Shown here: positions 29,352-38,465 of the stretch, one piece after another
Position numbering within the stretch: position 1 is the stretch's first letter
Layout of the letters: every line of letters starts with the position of its first letter
From: Cryobacterium sp. Y29
GTDB taxonomy: Bacteria > Actinomycetota > Actinomycetes > Actinomycetales > Microbacteriaceae
Reading direction: 5' to 3'
Assembly (NCBI RefSeq): GCF_002929825.1
Contig: NZ_PJJN01000031.1
Location: 162,133 to 226,132, forward strand
DNA length: 64,000 nucleotides
Made by a program: the position numbers and the translations under genes
The notes under the pieces: generated by a model
What the model was told of the DNA's origin: nothing
Database searches by the model: none
The model's input: the letters and a program-made list of their open reading frames with translations, nothing else

Positions 29352-29915
29352 TCAGCCCGCTGGCAGGACGTAGTCGTTGCCGACGACGACGGTGAGGGCC
29401 GCTCCCGAATCGACGAAGCCGGTCGAGAAAACGATCTTCGATCCCGGCAGTGAAGCAGCGATGCCGCGGGCGGCGCCTTCCTGGCTGGCATCGGTGTAAT
29501 AGATGACGGAAATCGGTTCCGTGTCGGTGCTCGCGTTGCCGGTGGCGTTGACCACCCAGCCAGCGGCGGTAAGCGTGTCACTGACGGATGCTGCGACGCC
29601 GTTGGTCGCGGAGCCGTTCAACACATTCACGGTCAGCGCCGGGTCGACGGTCGCTTCGGCGGTCGGAATAGCGGTCTCGGTGGGGACCGGAGTCGAGCTG
29701 GGCGACGACAAGCCGGGGAAACTGGAAAAGTCGAGGCGGTTGTTGATCGCGAAGATTCCGACCACGCCGACCGCGATCAAGAGCACTGTGGCGCCGAGCG
29801 CCCACCAGAACCCGATCCAGCCGCGGCCCCTTTTCCGGGGAGCACGGTGGGCACCGACTCGGTCGAGGGCATGCATGTGGGTGTCGAAACGGTCTTTCGC
29901 AAATTTTCGCGCCAT
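29352..29915 (-). CDS. LytR_C-domain membrane protein (VirR-like)
   Basis: 187 residues. A basic cytoplasmic N-terminus (GAHRAPRKRGRGW) is followed by one membrane helix at about 36-58, a Pro/Thr/Ser linker and an extracytoplasmic LytR_C domain ([20 protein letters not shown] ... VVVGNDYVLPAG). In mycobacteria the neighbouring pair DUF3263-VirR has the same order, and VirR works with LytR-CpsA-Psr enzymes that attach polymers to the wall. That partnership is inferred here. ATG at 29913-29915 preferred; the longer frame to 30176 overlaps the DUF3263 gene. Confidence 0.82.
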   Translation of the reverse strand: MARKFAKDRFDTHMHALDRVGAHRAPRKRGRGWIGFWWALGATVLLIAVGVVGIFAINNRLDFSSFPGLSSPSSTPVPTETAIPTAEATVDPALTVNVLNGSATNGVAASVSDTLTAAGWVVNATGNASTDTEPISVIYYTDASQEGAARGIAASLPGSKIVFSTGFVDSGAALTVVVGNDYVLPAG

Positions 29916-29971
29916 AGTGATTGGATCCTTGATTGGCCGGTCGCCTCGTGCCGGCGAAATGCGGTCAGGTA

Positions 29972-30289
29972 CTAGTCGTGAGCGGGCAGCGAACGACTGG
30001 CGCGCGCCTCGGATCGGGCGGAACGCATCCGCTGCAGTCGGTTCACGAGCATCGGGTCGAAGGCCAGTGCCAACGGTGAATCGACCAGCGCCGCCAATAG
30101 CTGATAATAGCGCGCGGCCGAGAGACCGAAGGTGGCGCGGATAGCCTCTTCCTTGGCGCCGACATGCCGCCACCATTGCCGTTCAAAGGTAAGCACTGCG
30201 GCGTCGCGTTCGCTGAGTTGGGTCAAATCCGGGGTACTTATGGCGGGCGGAGCGGGAGGTTGCGCGTGGGTCGGTGTTCTCTCACTCAT
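29972..30289 (-). CDS. DUF3263 small DNA-binding-like protein
   Basis: 105 residues. The core LSERDAAVLTFERQWWRHVGAKEEAIRATFGLSAARYYQLLAALVDSP is a helix-turn-helix-like DUF3263 domain, followed by a basic helical tail RLQRMRSARSEARASRSL. It lies 56 bp upstream of the VirR-like gene, the same order as Rv0430-Rv0431. Probably a transcription factor, not characterised here. The ATG at 30287-30289 is chosen because earlier residues are not conserved in type. Confidence 0.78.
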   Translation of the reverse strand: MSERTPTHAQPPAPPAISTPDLTQLSERDAAVLTFERQWWRHVGAKEEAIRATFGLSAARYYQLLAALVDSPLALAFDPMLVNRLQRMRSARSEARASRSLPAHD

Positions 30290-30517
30290 TGATGTATCTT
30301 TCCCCCAAAGCAGTTTTGACGGGTTATCCGACGCTCTCATCCTATTTGTGAGCGGCTGGATGTTGCCTCCGGCACGCCCGGAACGCCGGAGTCGCGGGGT
30401 CTATCGCCGTGCAAACACTGCGAAACGGCCGGGCCTGGAATGCGGGTACTGCCACACGAGTTTAGGCTGAGTAGACGTTGTCCGTTTGTGGACGGCCGGA
30501 TCGAAGGGACATCCACC

Positions 30518-30919
30518 ATGGACTACGCAATCAAGAAGTCAAACAGCGAGTGGCGCTCCGAACTGGGTGACGAAAAATTCGCCGTGCTCCGCGAGGCTGG
30601 TACCGAGCGCCCCGGAACCGGCGAGCTGCTCGACGAGAGTCGGGCTGGCACGTACACCTGCGGCGCCTGTGACGCTGAGCTGTTCAAGAGCGGCACCAAG
30701 TTCGATTCCGACTGCGGCTGGCCAAGTTTCTACGAGTCGGTGCGACCCGAAGCGGTCGAACTGCTCGAAGACCGTTCGCTCGGCACCGTGCGCACGGAGG
30801 TCCGCTGCGCAAACTGCGGCTCGCACCTGGGTCACGTTTTTCCCGACGGATTTGGCACTCCGACCGGCGATCGCTATTGCATGAACTCGATCTCGCTCAC
30901 CTTCACGCCCGCCGAGTAG
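30518..30919 (+). CDS. msrB: Peptide-methionine (R)-S-oxide reductase
   Basis: 133 residues. It reduces methionine-R-sulfoxide in proteins. Zinc is held by CGAC and CANCGSHLGHVF; the active cysteine is in RYCMNSISL near the C-terminus; and the substrate pocket has SDCGWPSFYE. Unlike many MsrB proteins it is not fused to MsrA. ATG at 30518 follows GAAGGGAC. The nitroreductase gene starts 4 bp after its stop. Confidence 0.95.
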   Translation: MDYAIKKSNSEWRSELGDEKFAVLREAGTERPGTGELLDESRAGTYTCGACDAELFKSGTKFDSDCGWPSFYESVRPEAVELLEDRSLGTVRTEVRCANCGSHLGHVFPDGFGTPTGDRYCMNSISLTFTPAE

Positions 30920-30923
30920 CGCG

Positions 30924-31505
30924 GTGAGCCTGCCTCCCTCAACAACGAAAGTTGTCCCGTCTGCGGTCTTCCAAGCCGTCAATTGCCGACGCAGCTACTC
31001 TAAAGTGACGGCATCCGCGCCTACCCGGGCCGAGTTGTTGCCCTTGGTAGGCGCAGCCGCGCGGGTGGCCGATCACGGTGCGCTGCGGCCGTGGCGCCTG
31101 CTCGAACTACGCGGCGAAGCGTTGGAGCGGCTGGGAGCGGCATTTGTGGCGGCATCCGCTTGTCAGGGCAGTGAGGCCGTCAAACTCGCCGGCAAGCCGT
31201 TGCGGGCGCCACTGCTGATTGCCGTCGTCGCCGTGCGGCGGGCCAGTGACAAGGTGGCCGACTGGGAGCAGGATGCGTCGGCGGCCGGCGTCGCGCACCT
31301 GCTCACGCTACTTCTTGACGATGCCGGCTGGGGTGCGATGTGGCGCACCGGCCCGTTCGTGCGCACGGCAGCGGTACGTGCGGTGCACGGCCTCGCCGAC
31401 AACGAGGAACTGCTCGGATGGCTGTATGTCGGCGGGATTCCCGCGGACTGCAAGCCTGGTGTGCGGCTGTCGATAGACCCCGTCGAGTTCCTCGACGTTC
31501 TCTGA
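30924..31505 (+). CDS. Nitroreductase-family protein
   Basis: 193 residues of the NfsB/nitroreductase fold: CRRSYSKVTASAPTRAELLPLVGAAARVADHGALRPWRLLEL matches the FMN-binding N-terminal region (usual RRS(I/V) opening), and LLLDDAGWGAMWRTG matches the central FMN contact. It is likely an NAD(P)H-dependent flavin reductase of unknown substrate. GTG start 4 bp after msrB, so it is probably co-transcribed and perhaps part of oxidative-stress defence. Confidence 0.8.
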   Translation: MSLPPSTTKVVPSAVFQAVNCRRSYSKVTASAPTRAELLPLVGAAARVADHGALRPWRLLELRGEALERLGAAFVAASACQGSEAVKLAGKPLRAPLLIAVVAVRRASDKVADWEQDASAAGVAHLLTLLLDDAGWGAMWRTGPFVRTAAVRAVHGLADNEELLGWLYVGGIPADCKPGVRLSIDPVEFLDVL

Positions 31506-31512
31506 TCGAACG

Positions 31513-31629
31513 CGGGTTCTCGGCGCGGGTTTTGGGCGCGAGTTCTGGACTCGGGTTTTCGGCGCGGGTTTTCGGCGTGGGTTCTCGACGCGGGTTTTCG
31601 GCGCGGGTTTTCGGCGCGGGTTCTAGGCG
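31513..31629. repeat. 13-bp minisatellite, nine units
   Basis: Nine head-to-tail copies of CGGGTTTTCGGCG with scattered changes fill the gap between the nitroreductase and DMT genes. The last unit overlaps the DMT stop codon at 31623-31625. Four units have the exact consensus. Confidence 0.9.
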
Positions 31630-32621
31630 CGAACATGGCCGGGGCGACGCCAGCGCACCGCGGCAATGACCACGGCCACGAGCGCCAGTGCGGTCCCGAC
31701 GATGGTCGTCACGCCGAGCGGATGCCCCGCCGTTGGCGCGAGCAGATCCAGCGCTAGGGCGCAGACCAACTGGCCGGCCACGATGCACAGGCCGAGCATG
31801 AGTACCCCGGTCGTGCGCACGACGACCGCGGCCCCGGCGATGAAGACGCAGCCGATGAGTCCGCCGGTGTAAAGCCACGGATTTCCCGGCAAGTCGAACG
31901 CGAAACCGACCAGCAGGCCGTGCACGAGGGCGGCGAGTACGAGGGCGATGGTACCGGTGAGAAAGTTCAGAAAGGTCGCGGTGAGCGCGCTCTGGGCAGT
32001 GGCCCGCACCTGACCGTTGACAGCCTGCTGCCAGCCCTGGCCGATACCGGCGATCAGCGGCAGCGCTAGCAGCCAGGGCGCCCCGCTGCCGCGCAACTCG
32101 CCACTCACCGTGAAGGCGACGGCGATCAGGGCGAGCACGGCACCAACGATTTTTGACGCGTGCAGAGGACGTCGCCCGCCCGGGCCGATGCCGAAGCGGT
32201 CCATGAGCACGCCGCTCACGGTTTGGCCGGCCACTACGGCAACCGTGAACAAGGCGATGCCAAGCGGTGCGGCGACGAGGCCCTGCGACAGCACGAACAA
32301 GGCGCCGGCCAGTCCGCCGAACAGGTGCCACCAAGACAGGTGGTTCGCTGCAACGCCGCGCGCGACGAGTTGCAGGCCGCGGCGTCCGCTGCGGAACACG
32401 ATGAGTCCGAGGCTGAGAACAATCAGGCCGGAACCAAAAGAGATGACGGCGGCGGTGAATCCGTCGCCGATTCGGTGCCCGAGTTCGCCGTTCACCCGTG
32501 ATTGCACGGCGTATAGTGCGCCGATCAGCACGGAGAAGACAAGGGCTAGCCAGACCGGCACAGTGGATGCCGCGAGCGCGGCCGACGCATCCGTTCGTTT
32601 TCGTGCGCGGGCCTGGGTCAC
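31623..32621 (-). CDS. DMT-superfamily transporter with duplicated YdcZ unit
   Basis: 332 residues and about ten membrane helices in two similar halves of the DUF606/YdcZ type: LALVFSVLIGALYAVQSRVNGELG in half one, and LLALPLIAGIGQGWQQAVNGQV in half two. Both halves keep the small-residue pattern ending in (Q)xxxNG. It is a probable exporter of a small metabolite; substrate unknown. GTG start at 32619-32621 with a weak ribosome site. Confidence 0.85.
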   Translation of the reverse strand: MTQARARKRTDASAALAASTVPVWLALVFSVLIGALYAVQSRVNGELGHRIGDGFTAAVISFGSGLIVLSLGLIVFRSGRRGLQLVARGVAANHLSWWHLFGGLAGALFVLSQGLVAAPLGIALFTVAVVAGQTVSGVLMDRFGIGPGGRRPLHASKIVGAVLALIAVAFTVSGELRGSGAPWLLALPLIAGIGQGWQQAVNGQVRATAQSALTATFLNFLTGTIALVLAALVHGLLVGFAFDLPGNPWLYTGGLIGCVFIAGAAVVVRTTGVLMLGLCIVAGQLVCALALDLLAPTAGHPLGVTTIVGTALALVAVVIAAVRWRRPGHVRA

Positions 32622-32688
32622 CTCGTAATTCTACGAGAGAGAGTACGTTGCCGCGCCGCCCGGCCTCCCCGGACATTTCGACCAAGCC

Positions 32689-32752
32689 TGGGCCGCTGGG
32701 CCGCTGGGCCGCTGGGCCGCTCGACCACTGGGCCGCGGCGCCGCTGGGCGCA
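32689..32752. repeat. Octamer array TGGGCCGC
   Basis: Eight consecutive 8-bp units; five are exact TGGGCCGC. It runs directly into repeat copy 2. The same octamer occurs at 63006-63037. Confidence 0.85.
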
Positions 32753-32812
32753 CCTTGTGACCCCGGGCCCAGTTTATAAACTGGGCCCACGGTCCGGGCC
32801 CGGGCCCCGTCC
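32751..32812 (-). repeat. Two-palindrome repeat element, copy 2
   Basis: Reverse orientation, with the GC palindrome 22 bp after the stop of the ABC-F gene. The second palindrome (GGGCCCAGTTTA plus complement) is perfect; the first has two changes in one arm. Confidence 0.9.
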
Positions 32813-32834
32813 GTGAGAGACAGGGCGGGACGAG

Positions 32835-34430
32835 TCAAGCGGCGCGCACTTGAATCTGGCCGGGGGCGGCTCCGTCGCTGCCGAAGACCAGGCGGCGGTT
32901 GGCGATCTTGTCGGTGAAGAAGCGGTCGTGACTGACCACCACGACGGCGCCGGGAAAGTGCACGAGGGCGCGTTCCATCACCTGGGTGCTCGACATGTCG
33001 AGATGGTTGGTGGGTTCGTCGAGCAACAGCACCGAAGCTCCGGAAAGCAAACACTGGGCCATCGCCACGCGGGCGCGCTGGCCACCCGAGAGAGCACCGA
33101 TCTTCTGCTTGAGATCGGCCTCGCTGAACTGGAACATGGTCAAAAAACGGTTGACCGACTTTTTCGTCGCGGTGAGGGCAAGGCTGCCCGGCATGGCGTT
33201 GACGGCATGGCTGACGGTATCGGTCTCGTCGAGCTCGGCCAGAATTTGATTGTACGAGACGACGCCGGCGCCGCTGGCCCAGGCGACCGAGCCGTGGTCG
33301 GCCGTCTCCTCACCGGTGAGCACCCGCAACAGGGTGGTTTTACCGCTGCCGTTGCTGCCGAGTACGACGATGCGGTTGCCGCGGCGCACCTCGAAGCTGA
33401 GGTTTTCGAACAATAGTTTGTCGCCGTAGCGCTTGGCGAGGCCGTCGACCCGACACAGCACATCCTTCACGTGCAAATTGCCGTAGATCTCGGTGATGAT
33501 CTGGTCGACCGGGCGCGGCGTGCGCGATTTCTTGATGTGGGCCAGCTGGTTGCCGAGCTGGCGGCTCTCCGCCTTGGCGGCTTGCCGACGGTCGGCGATT
33601 CCCTCGGCTTCGAAGGCGAGCAGCTCGGATTCGTGCACGAACTGAGCCTGAAGAGTCTTGAGCCGAAACTGCTTCTGCACGATGTACTCACCGAAGTTGC
33701 CGGGATACTCGTGCAGGTGAAAGTTTTCCACCTCGATGATGCGGGTGACGACGGCGTCAAGAAACTTGCGGTCGTGGGAGACGACGATGGCGGCGCCCGT
33801 GAAGCTCGTGAACCAGGCTTCGAGCCACTCAACGCCGGCCACGTCGAGATAGTTGGTGGGTTCGTCGAGTAGCAGCACGTCGGGGGCTTCGAGCACGATC
33901 TTGGCCAGGGCCGCACGGTTGCGCCAGCCGCCGGACAACTCGTCAATCGTGCAGACGCGGTGCGCCTCGTTGAACCCGAGGGTGGTCAACGCGGTGTCAA
34001 TGTGGCGTTTGTAGTCCCAACCGTCCAGGCGGTCCATCTCCTCGAATAGCTCACCCTGCCGAGTGATCAGCCGGTCGAGTTCTGCGCTGGCCGAAGCGTC
34101 GAGGGCGATTGCCGCGTCGATCGCCGCGAGTTCCGCCTCAATCGCTTTCACGTCCACGAACAACGCGTCGAGCACCTCGGTGATCGTTTGGGCGCCGTTG
34201 AGTTCTGAGAACTGGGAAAAGTAGCCGACCCGGATACTGTCCTCGAGCGTGACCTCGCCGGTGTCGGGCGAGACCTGGTCGAGGATGAGCTTGAGAATGG
34301 TGGATTTGCCGGAGCCGTTCTTGCCGATCAGGCCGACCCGGTCACCGGGTTCAAGGCGAAAGAACGCTTCGCGCAGAATCTGCGTGTTCTCGAAGCGAAT
34401 ACTGACGTCGTTCAGCCGGATCAGACTCAT
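32835..34430 (-). CDS. ABC-F ATP-binding protein
   Basis: 531 residues, two ATPase domains and no membrane part. Walker A is GKNGSGKST and GSNGSGKTT; signatures are LSGGWRNRAALAK and LSGGQRARVAMAQ; Walker B is LLLDEPTNYLDV and LLLDEPTNHLDM. A linker of about 80 residues joins them (around VQKQFRLKTLQAQFVHES), and the tail is short. ABC-F proteins act on ribosomes in translation control or antibiotic protection; this one is nearer to the housekeeping Uup/EttA-like group than to known resistance types. The ATG follows GAGGAAAC. Confidence 0.93.
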   Translation of the reverse strand: MSLIRLNDVSIRFENTQILREAFFRLEPGDRVGLIGKNGSGKSTILKLILDQVSPDTGEVTLEDSIRVGYFSQFSELNGAQTITEVLDALFVDVKAIEAELAAIDAAIALDASASAELDRLITRQGELFEEMDRLDGWDYKRHIDTALTTLGFNEAHRVCTIDELSGGWRNRAALAKIVLEAPDVLLLDEPTNYLDVAGVEWLEAWFTSFTGAAIVVSHDRKFLDAVVTRIIEVENFHLHEYPGNFGEYIVQKQFRLKTLQAQFVHESELLAFEAEGIADRRQAAKAESRQLGNQLAHIKKSRTPRPVDQIITEIYGNLHVKDVLCRVDGLAKRYGDKLLFENLSFEVRRGNRIVVLGSNGSGKTTLLRVLTGEETADHGSVAWASGAGVVSYNQILAELDETDTVSHAVNAMPGSLALTATKKSVNRFLTMFQFSEADLKQKIGALSGGQRARVAMAQCLLSGASVLLLDEPTNHLDMSSTQVMERALVHFPGAVVVVSHDRFFTDKIANRRLVFGSDGAAPGQIQVRAA

Positions 34431-34631
34431 GCGTGTTTCCTCTCAGGGCGCGCGGGCATCCGCACCTAAAACCCCCGCCATCAGTGTACGTGGCGACCCT
34501 GTTCGGCCCGGCGGCTGGGGCCATAGGGTAGGCCCACGACGCATCGCCGTCACGGCCGCGCCCGCTGCGCTTGGCGTATCGCGGGCGCCCATCCGGTTGA
34601 AAACTCACTCACGCTTCTGGCGCGGGAGCCG

Positions 34632-34707
34632 TGGGGCCGGCCACGGGACTTGAACCCGTAACCCCCACTTTACAAGAGTGGTGCGCTACCAATTGCGCCA
34701 GGCCGGC
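34632..34707 (-). tRNA. tRNA-Thr (anticodon UGU)
   Basis: On the minus strand the acceptor GCCGGCC pairs with GGCCGGC; the D arm, anticodon stem CCACT/AGTGG with loop CTTGTAA (anticodon TGT, reading ACA), variable loop and GGGTTCAAGTCCC T arm are all present. The 3' CCA is encoded. Confidence 0.95.
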
Positions 34708-34821
34708 ATGAGGCGCGAAGCCTCAGTTCCCCATCCTAAATGATTTCAGCGCTGCCACGGGCAACAGCCAAGCGGAGGCGCGTGGCGCGAGTTGAAGCAT
34801 CCGCTTCGAAGACGTGGCAGA

Positions 34822-35736
34822 CTACCCGCCGGGGGTGGGATTTGGCGTCGGCGTTGAGGTGGAATACGTCTCGCCGAGGGCCACCTGCACGAAGGATGCG
34901 AACTCTTTCGGGTCTTCGAGCTCTCCGGTATATGGCTTGCCGTTGACCAGAATGGTCGGTGTTCCGATGATGGACTCCATCGAGGAATTGGGGATAGGAC
35001 CGTCGAGCGCACGGTTGGTTGCCGCTGTGACCCACGACTCGTAGGTGCCGTCCTCGATGCAGGCATCGATGTTGGAGAGGGCTGTGCTCACACCGGATTT
35101 ACGGACGACGGTTTTGATCTCGTCGTCGCTGCGGCCGGGCGATGTTTCTTCCGGCTGGTCGACGAACAGGGCGGAGCTGAAGGCGAAGAAATCATCTGGT
35201 GAGTAATTGGCAACGCACGCTGTCGCGTTCGCTGCGCGCAGGGAGTACTTGGTGCCGGCGGATTTGCTCGTGAGAATAGCTACCGGGTGGATTTCCACTG
35301 TTGCCGCGCCGGAGTCGACCCATTGGGCGATCTGTTTGTTGTTGGCGTTTTCGAAGTCGCCGCAGAGCGGGCAGAGGTAGTCGACGTAGACCCGGATGTT
35401 GGCTACGGCGCCGGTGGTATCCGGCTCGGACGGCCTCGGGTTTGCGTCAGGCTGCAATGCGGGTGTCAGAGTGGTGACCATTCCCTCACCGATGAGAGCG
35501 CCGTCACTGGCCATGTTCTTTGGGCCCGGGCCAGCCGGTTTGATCGAATTCATAATGATGACGGAAACCAATACGACGATCGCGACGGCTGCGATCGCGA
35601 TGCCGCCTTGCAAAAATACCTTGTTCCGGCGGTCCTTCTTTTTTTGACTGACTCGAAGCTGCTTGGCTTTCACCCGGGCGGCGTCACGCCGCCGGTTTTT
35701 TGCGGGACTGCCGTCGCCTGATCCGCTAATAGTCAT
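34822..35736 (-). CDS. DsbA-like membrane-anchored thiol oxidoreductase
   Basis: 304 residues. A basic cytoplasmic N-terminus (KNRRRDAARVKAKQLRV) precedes one membrane helix at about 42-65, then an extracytoplasmic DsbA-type domain. The active site is DYLCPLCGDFE (Cys125-Cys128), and the cis-proline loop is IIGTPTILVNG. It should form or shuffle disulfides in exported proteins. The C-terminus is a Pro/Thr tail. No partner VKOR/DsbB gene is seen in the window. Confidence 0.88.
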   Translation of the reverse strand: MTISGSGDGSPAKNRRRDAARVKAKQLRVSQKKKDRRNKVFLQGGIAIAAVAIVVLVSVIIMNSIKPAGPGPKNMASDGALIGEGMVTTLTPALQPDANPRPSEPDTTGAVANIRVYVDYLCPLCGDFENANNKQIAQWVDSGAATVEIHPVAILTSKSAGTKYSLRAANATACVANYSPDDFFAFSSALFVDQPEETSPGRSDDEIKTVVRKSGVSTALSNIDACIEDGTYESWVTAATNRALDGPIPNSSMESIIGTPTILVNGKPYTGELEDPKEFASFVQVALGETYSTSTPTPNPTPGG

Positions 35737-35946
35737 AAAAAATCGCTTTCCAGAAGAGGTAGCGCGCGTGAAGGCGCCTCTGAAATAGTAGGTCCAGTGA
35801 CTGGGAATCGACCAAACGGGGTGCGGACCCGCGCGGGGGCATCCGTCGTGTAATGTTGAGCAAAACGCGTGCTATGGCACACGAAGCACAAATCCTATTC
35901 ACAACGGATCGTCCGGCACGTTCCTGCCGGTGAAGGAGAAATAATC

Positions 35947-37044
35947 ATGGCTTCAGTGACCTTTGACAAGGCAACCCGGCTTTACCCGGGGTCCACCAGG
36001 CCGGCTGTTGACCAGCTCGACCTCCAAGTCGCCGATGGCGAATTTCTGGTCTTGGTCGGCCCGTCCGGCTGTGGCAAGTCCACGTCACTGCGCATGCTCG
36101 CTGGTCTCGAAGAGGTCAACGACGGCAATATCTTCATCGGCGAGCGTAATGTAACGGATGTTCCCCCGAAAGACCGCGATATCGCCATGGTCTTCCAGAA
36201 CTACGCGCTCTACCCGCACATGACCGTCGCCGAGAACATGGGTTTCGCGCTCAAGATCGCCGGCATCAACAAAGATGAGCGTGCCGCTCGCGTGCTCGAA
36301 GCGGCCAAACTGCTCGATCTGGAGCCGTACCTCAGCCGCAAGCCGAAGGCACTCTCCGGCGGCCAGCGTCAACGCGTTGCCATGGGCCGCGCGATCGTTC
36401 GTCAGCCGCAGGTGTTCTTGATGGACGAGCCGCTCTCCAACCTCGACGCCAAACTGCGCGTGCAGACGCGCACCCAGATCGCTTCGTTGCAGCGTCGGCT
36501 CGGCGTCACCACCGTCTATGTAACCCACGACCAGACCGAGGCTCTCACCATGGGCGACCGGATTGCGGTCCTGAAGGACGGCGTTCTGCAGCAGGTCGGT
36601 TCGCCCCGCGACCTGTACGCGAAGCCGCAGAACGTATTCGTGGCCGGTTTTATCGGCAGCCCTGCGATGAACCTGTTCCTCGCGGACACCGTCGATGGCG
36701 GCATCAAGTTCGGCACGGCCACCGTTCCCGTGCAGCGCGAGACGCTCGCGAGCTCGACCGGCAAGAAGGTCACCGTTGGCATTCGCCCGGAGGACATCCA
36801 AATGTCGTCCACCGCCGGCGACGGCCTGCAGATCGAGGTCGACCTGGTTGAGGAGCTCGGCGCTGACGGCTACCTCTACGGTCACTCCACGATCGAGGGC
36901 AAGCGCACCGACATCGTCGCGCGCGTCGACGGCCGTTCGCACCCGAACGCCGGTGAGACGGTGTACCTCACTGCCACGCCGAACCACCTGCACGTGTTCG
37001 ACGCTGAAAGCGGCCTGCGCCTCGGCGGCGCCGTCACCGACTAG
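35947..37044 (+). CDS. Carbohydrate ABC transporter ATPase (MsiK/UgpC type)
   Basis: 365 residues. Walker [12 protein letters not shown] loop, signature LSGGQRQRVAMGRAIVRQP, Walker B VFLMDEPLSNLDAKL, then a C-terminal TOBE/OB domain from about 240 (VGIRPEDIQMSS). No permease or binding-protein gene is near, as with Streptomyces MsiK, where one ATPase serves many sugar importers; this is inferred from the lone gene. ATG at 35947 has AAGGAGA upstream and replaces the longer frame from 35869. A strong terminator follows. Confidence 0.92.
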   Translation: MASVTFDKATRLYPGSTRPAVDQLDLQVADGEFLVLVGPSGCGKSTSLRMLAGLEEVNDGNIFIGERNVTDVPPKDRDIAMVFQNYALYPHMTVAENMGFALKIAGINKDERAARVLEAAKLLDLEPYLSRKPKALSGGQRQRVAMGRAIVRQPQVFLMDEPLSNLDAKLRVQTRTQIASLQRRLGVTTVYVTHDQTEALTMGDRIAVLKDGVLQQVGSPRDLYAKPQNVFVAGFIGSPAMNLFLADTVDGGIKFGTATVPVQRETLASSTGKKVTVGIRPEDIQMSSTAGDGLQIEVDLVEELGADGYLYGHSTIEGKRTDIVARVDGRSHPNAGETVYLTATPNHLHVFDAESGLRLGGAVTD

Positions 37045-37055
37045 TCAGTATCGTA

Positions 37056-37091
37056 AAACGGCTGGAGGGAGTGCGCTCCCCCCAGCCGTTT
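37056..37091 (+). terminator. Terminator after the ABC ATPase
   Basis: AAACGGCTGG pairs with CCAGCCGTTT, with an inner GGGAG-TGCG-CTCCC stem, followed by a T-rich stretch. Confidence 0.9.
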
Positions 37092-37100
37092 GTTGTTTGT

Positions 37101-37106
37101 TAGGGT
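37101..37106 (+). promoter_or_regulatory. -10 element of the DUF4032 gene, leaderless arrangement
   Basis: TAGGGT ends 6 bp before ATG 37113 and no ribosome site is seen. A TTGTTT lies upstream and could be part of a -35. Confidence 0.45.
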
Positions 37107-37112
37107 CAACTA

Positions 37113-38423
37113 ATGAGCGGTTCACTCAACATCACGTCGGCTACGGTCGATCCTGCCCTGCTCGACTTGCCGTGGCAGCTGCCCCTCGACGCCTGGCCGA
37201 ATGAGAACATCGCCTCACTGCCCAAGGGTATCTCGCGCCACCTCGTGCGGTTCGCTCACTTGAGCGGACGGGTGGTGGCCATCAAAGAGACCACGAGCGA
37301 GATGGCCAAGCGCGAATACGACATGTTGCGCACCCTGGCCAACCTCGAAATTCCCTGCGTCGAGCCGGTAGCCGTCATCACCGACAGAACGGATGCCGCG
37401 CTCGACCCGCTCAATTCGGTTTTGGTTACCCGTCATCTCAAGTTCTCACTCCCGTATCGCGCGCTGTACTCGCACGAACTGCGCCCGGATACCGCCACCC
37501 GGCTGGTCGATGCCCTCGCGGTGCTCCTGGTGCGCCTGCACATGATCGGTTTTTTCTGGGGCGACGTCTCGCTTTCGAATACCCTGTTTCGTCGCGACGC
37601 CGGCGCCTTCGCCGCCTACCTCGTCGATGCTGAAACGGGACAGCTTTACTCGGGCGGTCTCTCGAACGGTCAGCGCGAGAACGACCTCGAAATTGCCCGC
37701 GTGAACATCGCCGGCGAGCTGATGGATCTGGAAGCCGGCGGTCGCGTCGCCGACGAGCTGGACCCGGTCCGCATCAGCAACGGCATCGTCGCGGCCTATC
37801 GGCTGCTCTGGCAGGAACTCACCGGCTCCGAGTCCTTCTCCAACTCCGAACGCTGGCGAATTGCACAACGGGTGGAACGTCTCAACGACCTCGGCTTCGA
37901 CATCGAGGAACTCGCCATCAAGACCGACAGCACGGGTTCAAGCGTGCGCATCCAGCCGAAAGTCGTCGACGCTGGCCACCATCAGCGCCGGCTGCTGCGC
38001 TTGACCGGCCTCGACGCGGAAGAGAACCAGGCCCGCCGTCTGCTGAACGACCTCGACTCTTATCGGGCTGCCTACGGTGACCCTGGAGCCGACGAAGAAA
38101 TGGTCGCGCACGAGTGGCTGGTGCGGGTATTCGAACCGGTCGTGCGCGCCATCCCCGAGGAGTTGCGAGGCAAGCTCGAGCGGGCTGAGGTGTTTCACCA
38201 GTTGCTCGATCACCGCTGGTTCATGGCGCAAAACCAGTCGCGGGATATTCCGCTCGCCGAGGCCGTGACTTCGTACGTGCAGGACGTACTGCGCCACCGC
38301 CGCGACGAGGCGACCGTGATCGACCCACTCACCGGAGCCATCACCCTGCCGATTCGCATGCAGCTGGGCGACGACGCGTCCGCTGACCCCGACGATGCCG
38401 ATGACTGGATGCTCAAGGTCTAG
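37113..38423 (+). CDS. DUF4032 protein with kinase-like N-terminal domain
   Basis: 436 residues. The N-terminal half has the aminoglycoside/LPS-kinase fold signs: VVAIKETTSEMAKREYDML (lysine in VAIK), GFFWGDVSLSNTLF (catalytic-loop D and N) and YLVDAETG in place of DFG. The second half, from about residue 230, is DUF4032 (LRLTGLDAEENQARRLLNDLDSY). It is a probable phosphotransferase of unknown substrate, conserved in actinobacteria and cyanobacteria. A repeat element lies 42 bp after its stop. Confidence 0.8.
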   Translation: MSGSLNITSATVDPALLDLPWQLPLDAWPNENIASLPKGISRHLVRFAHLSGRVVAIKETTSEMAKREYDMLRTLANLEIPCVEPVAVITDRTDAALDPLNSVLVTRHLKFSLPYRALYSHELRPDTATRLVDALAVLLVRLHMIGFFWGDVSLSNTLFRRDAGAFAAYLVDAETGQLYSGGLSNGQRENDLEIARVNIAGELMDLEAGGRVADELDPVRISNGIVAAYRLLWQELTGSESFSNSERWRIAQRVERLNDLGFDIEELAIKTDSTGSSVRIQPKVVDAGHHQRRLLRLTGLDAEENQARRLLNDLDSYRAAYGDPGADEEMVAHEWLVRVFEPVVRAIPEELRGKLERAEVFHQLLDHRWFMAQNQSRDIPLAEAVTSYVQDVLRHRRDEATVIDPLTGAITLPIRMQLGDDASADPDDADDWMLKV

Positions 38424-38465
38424 CCTTCTCTGGCGCTTCCCGAGCCCGTTCAGTACTTCCCTCTC

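Noticed and set aside
31303..33054. 583-residue ORF through the DMT gene, minisatellite and repeat copy 2
   Set aside because: Crosses several unrelated genes and repeats and is Arg-rich; no domain recognised.
36085..36993. Long ORF antisense to the ABC ATPase
   Set aside because: The sense strand carries all ABC motifs, so this frame is a by-product of high GC.
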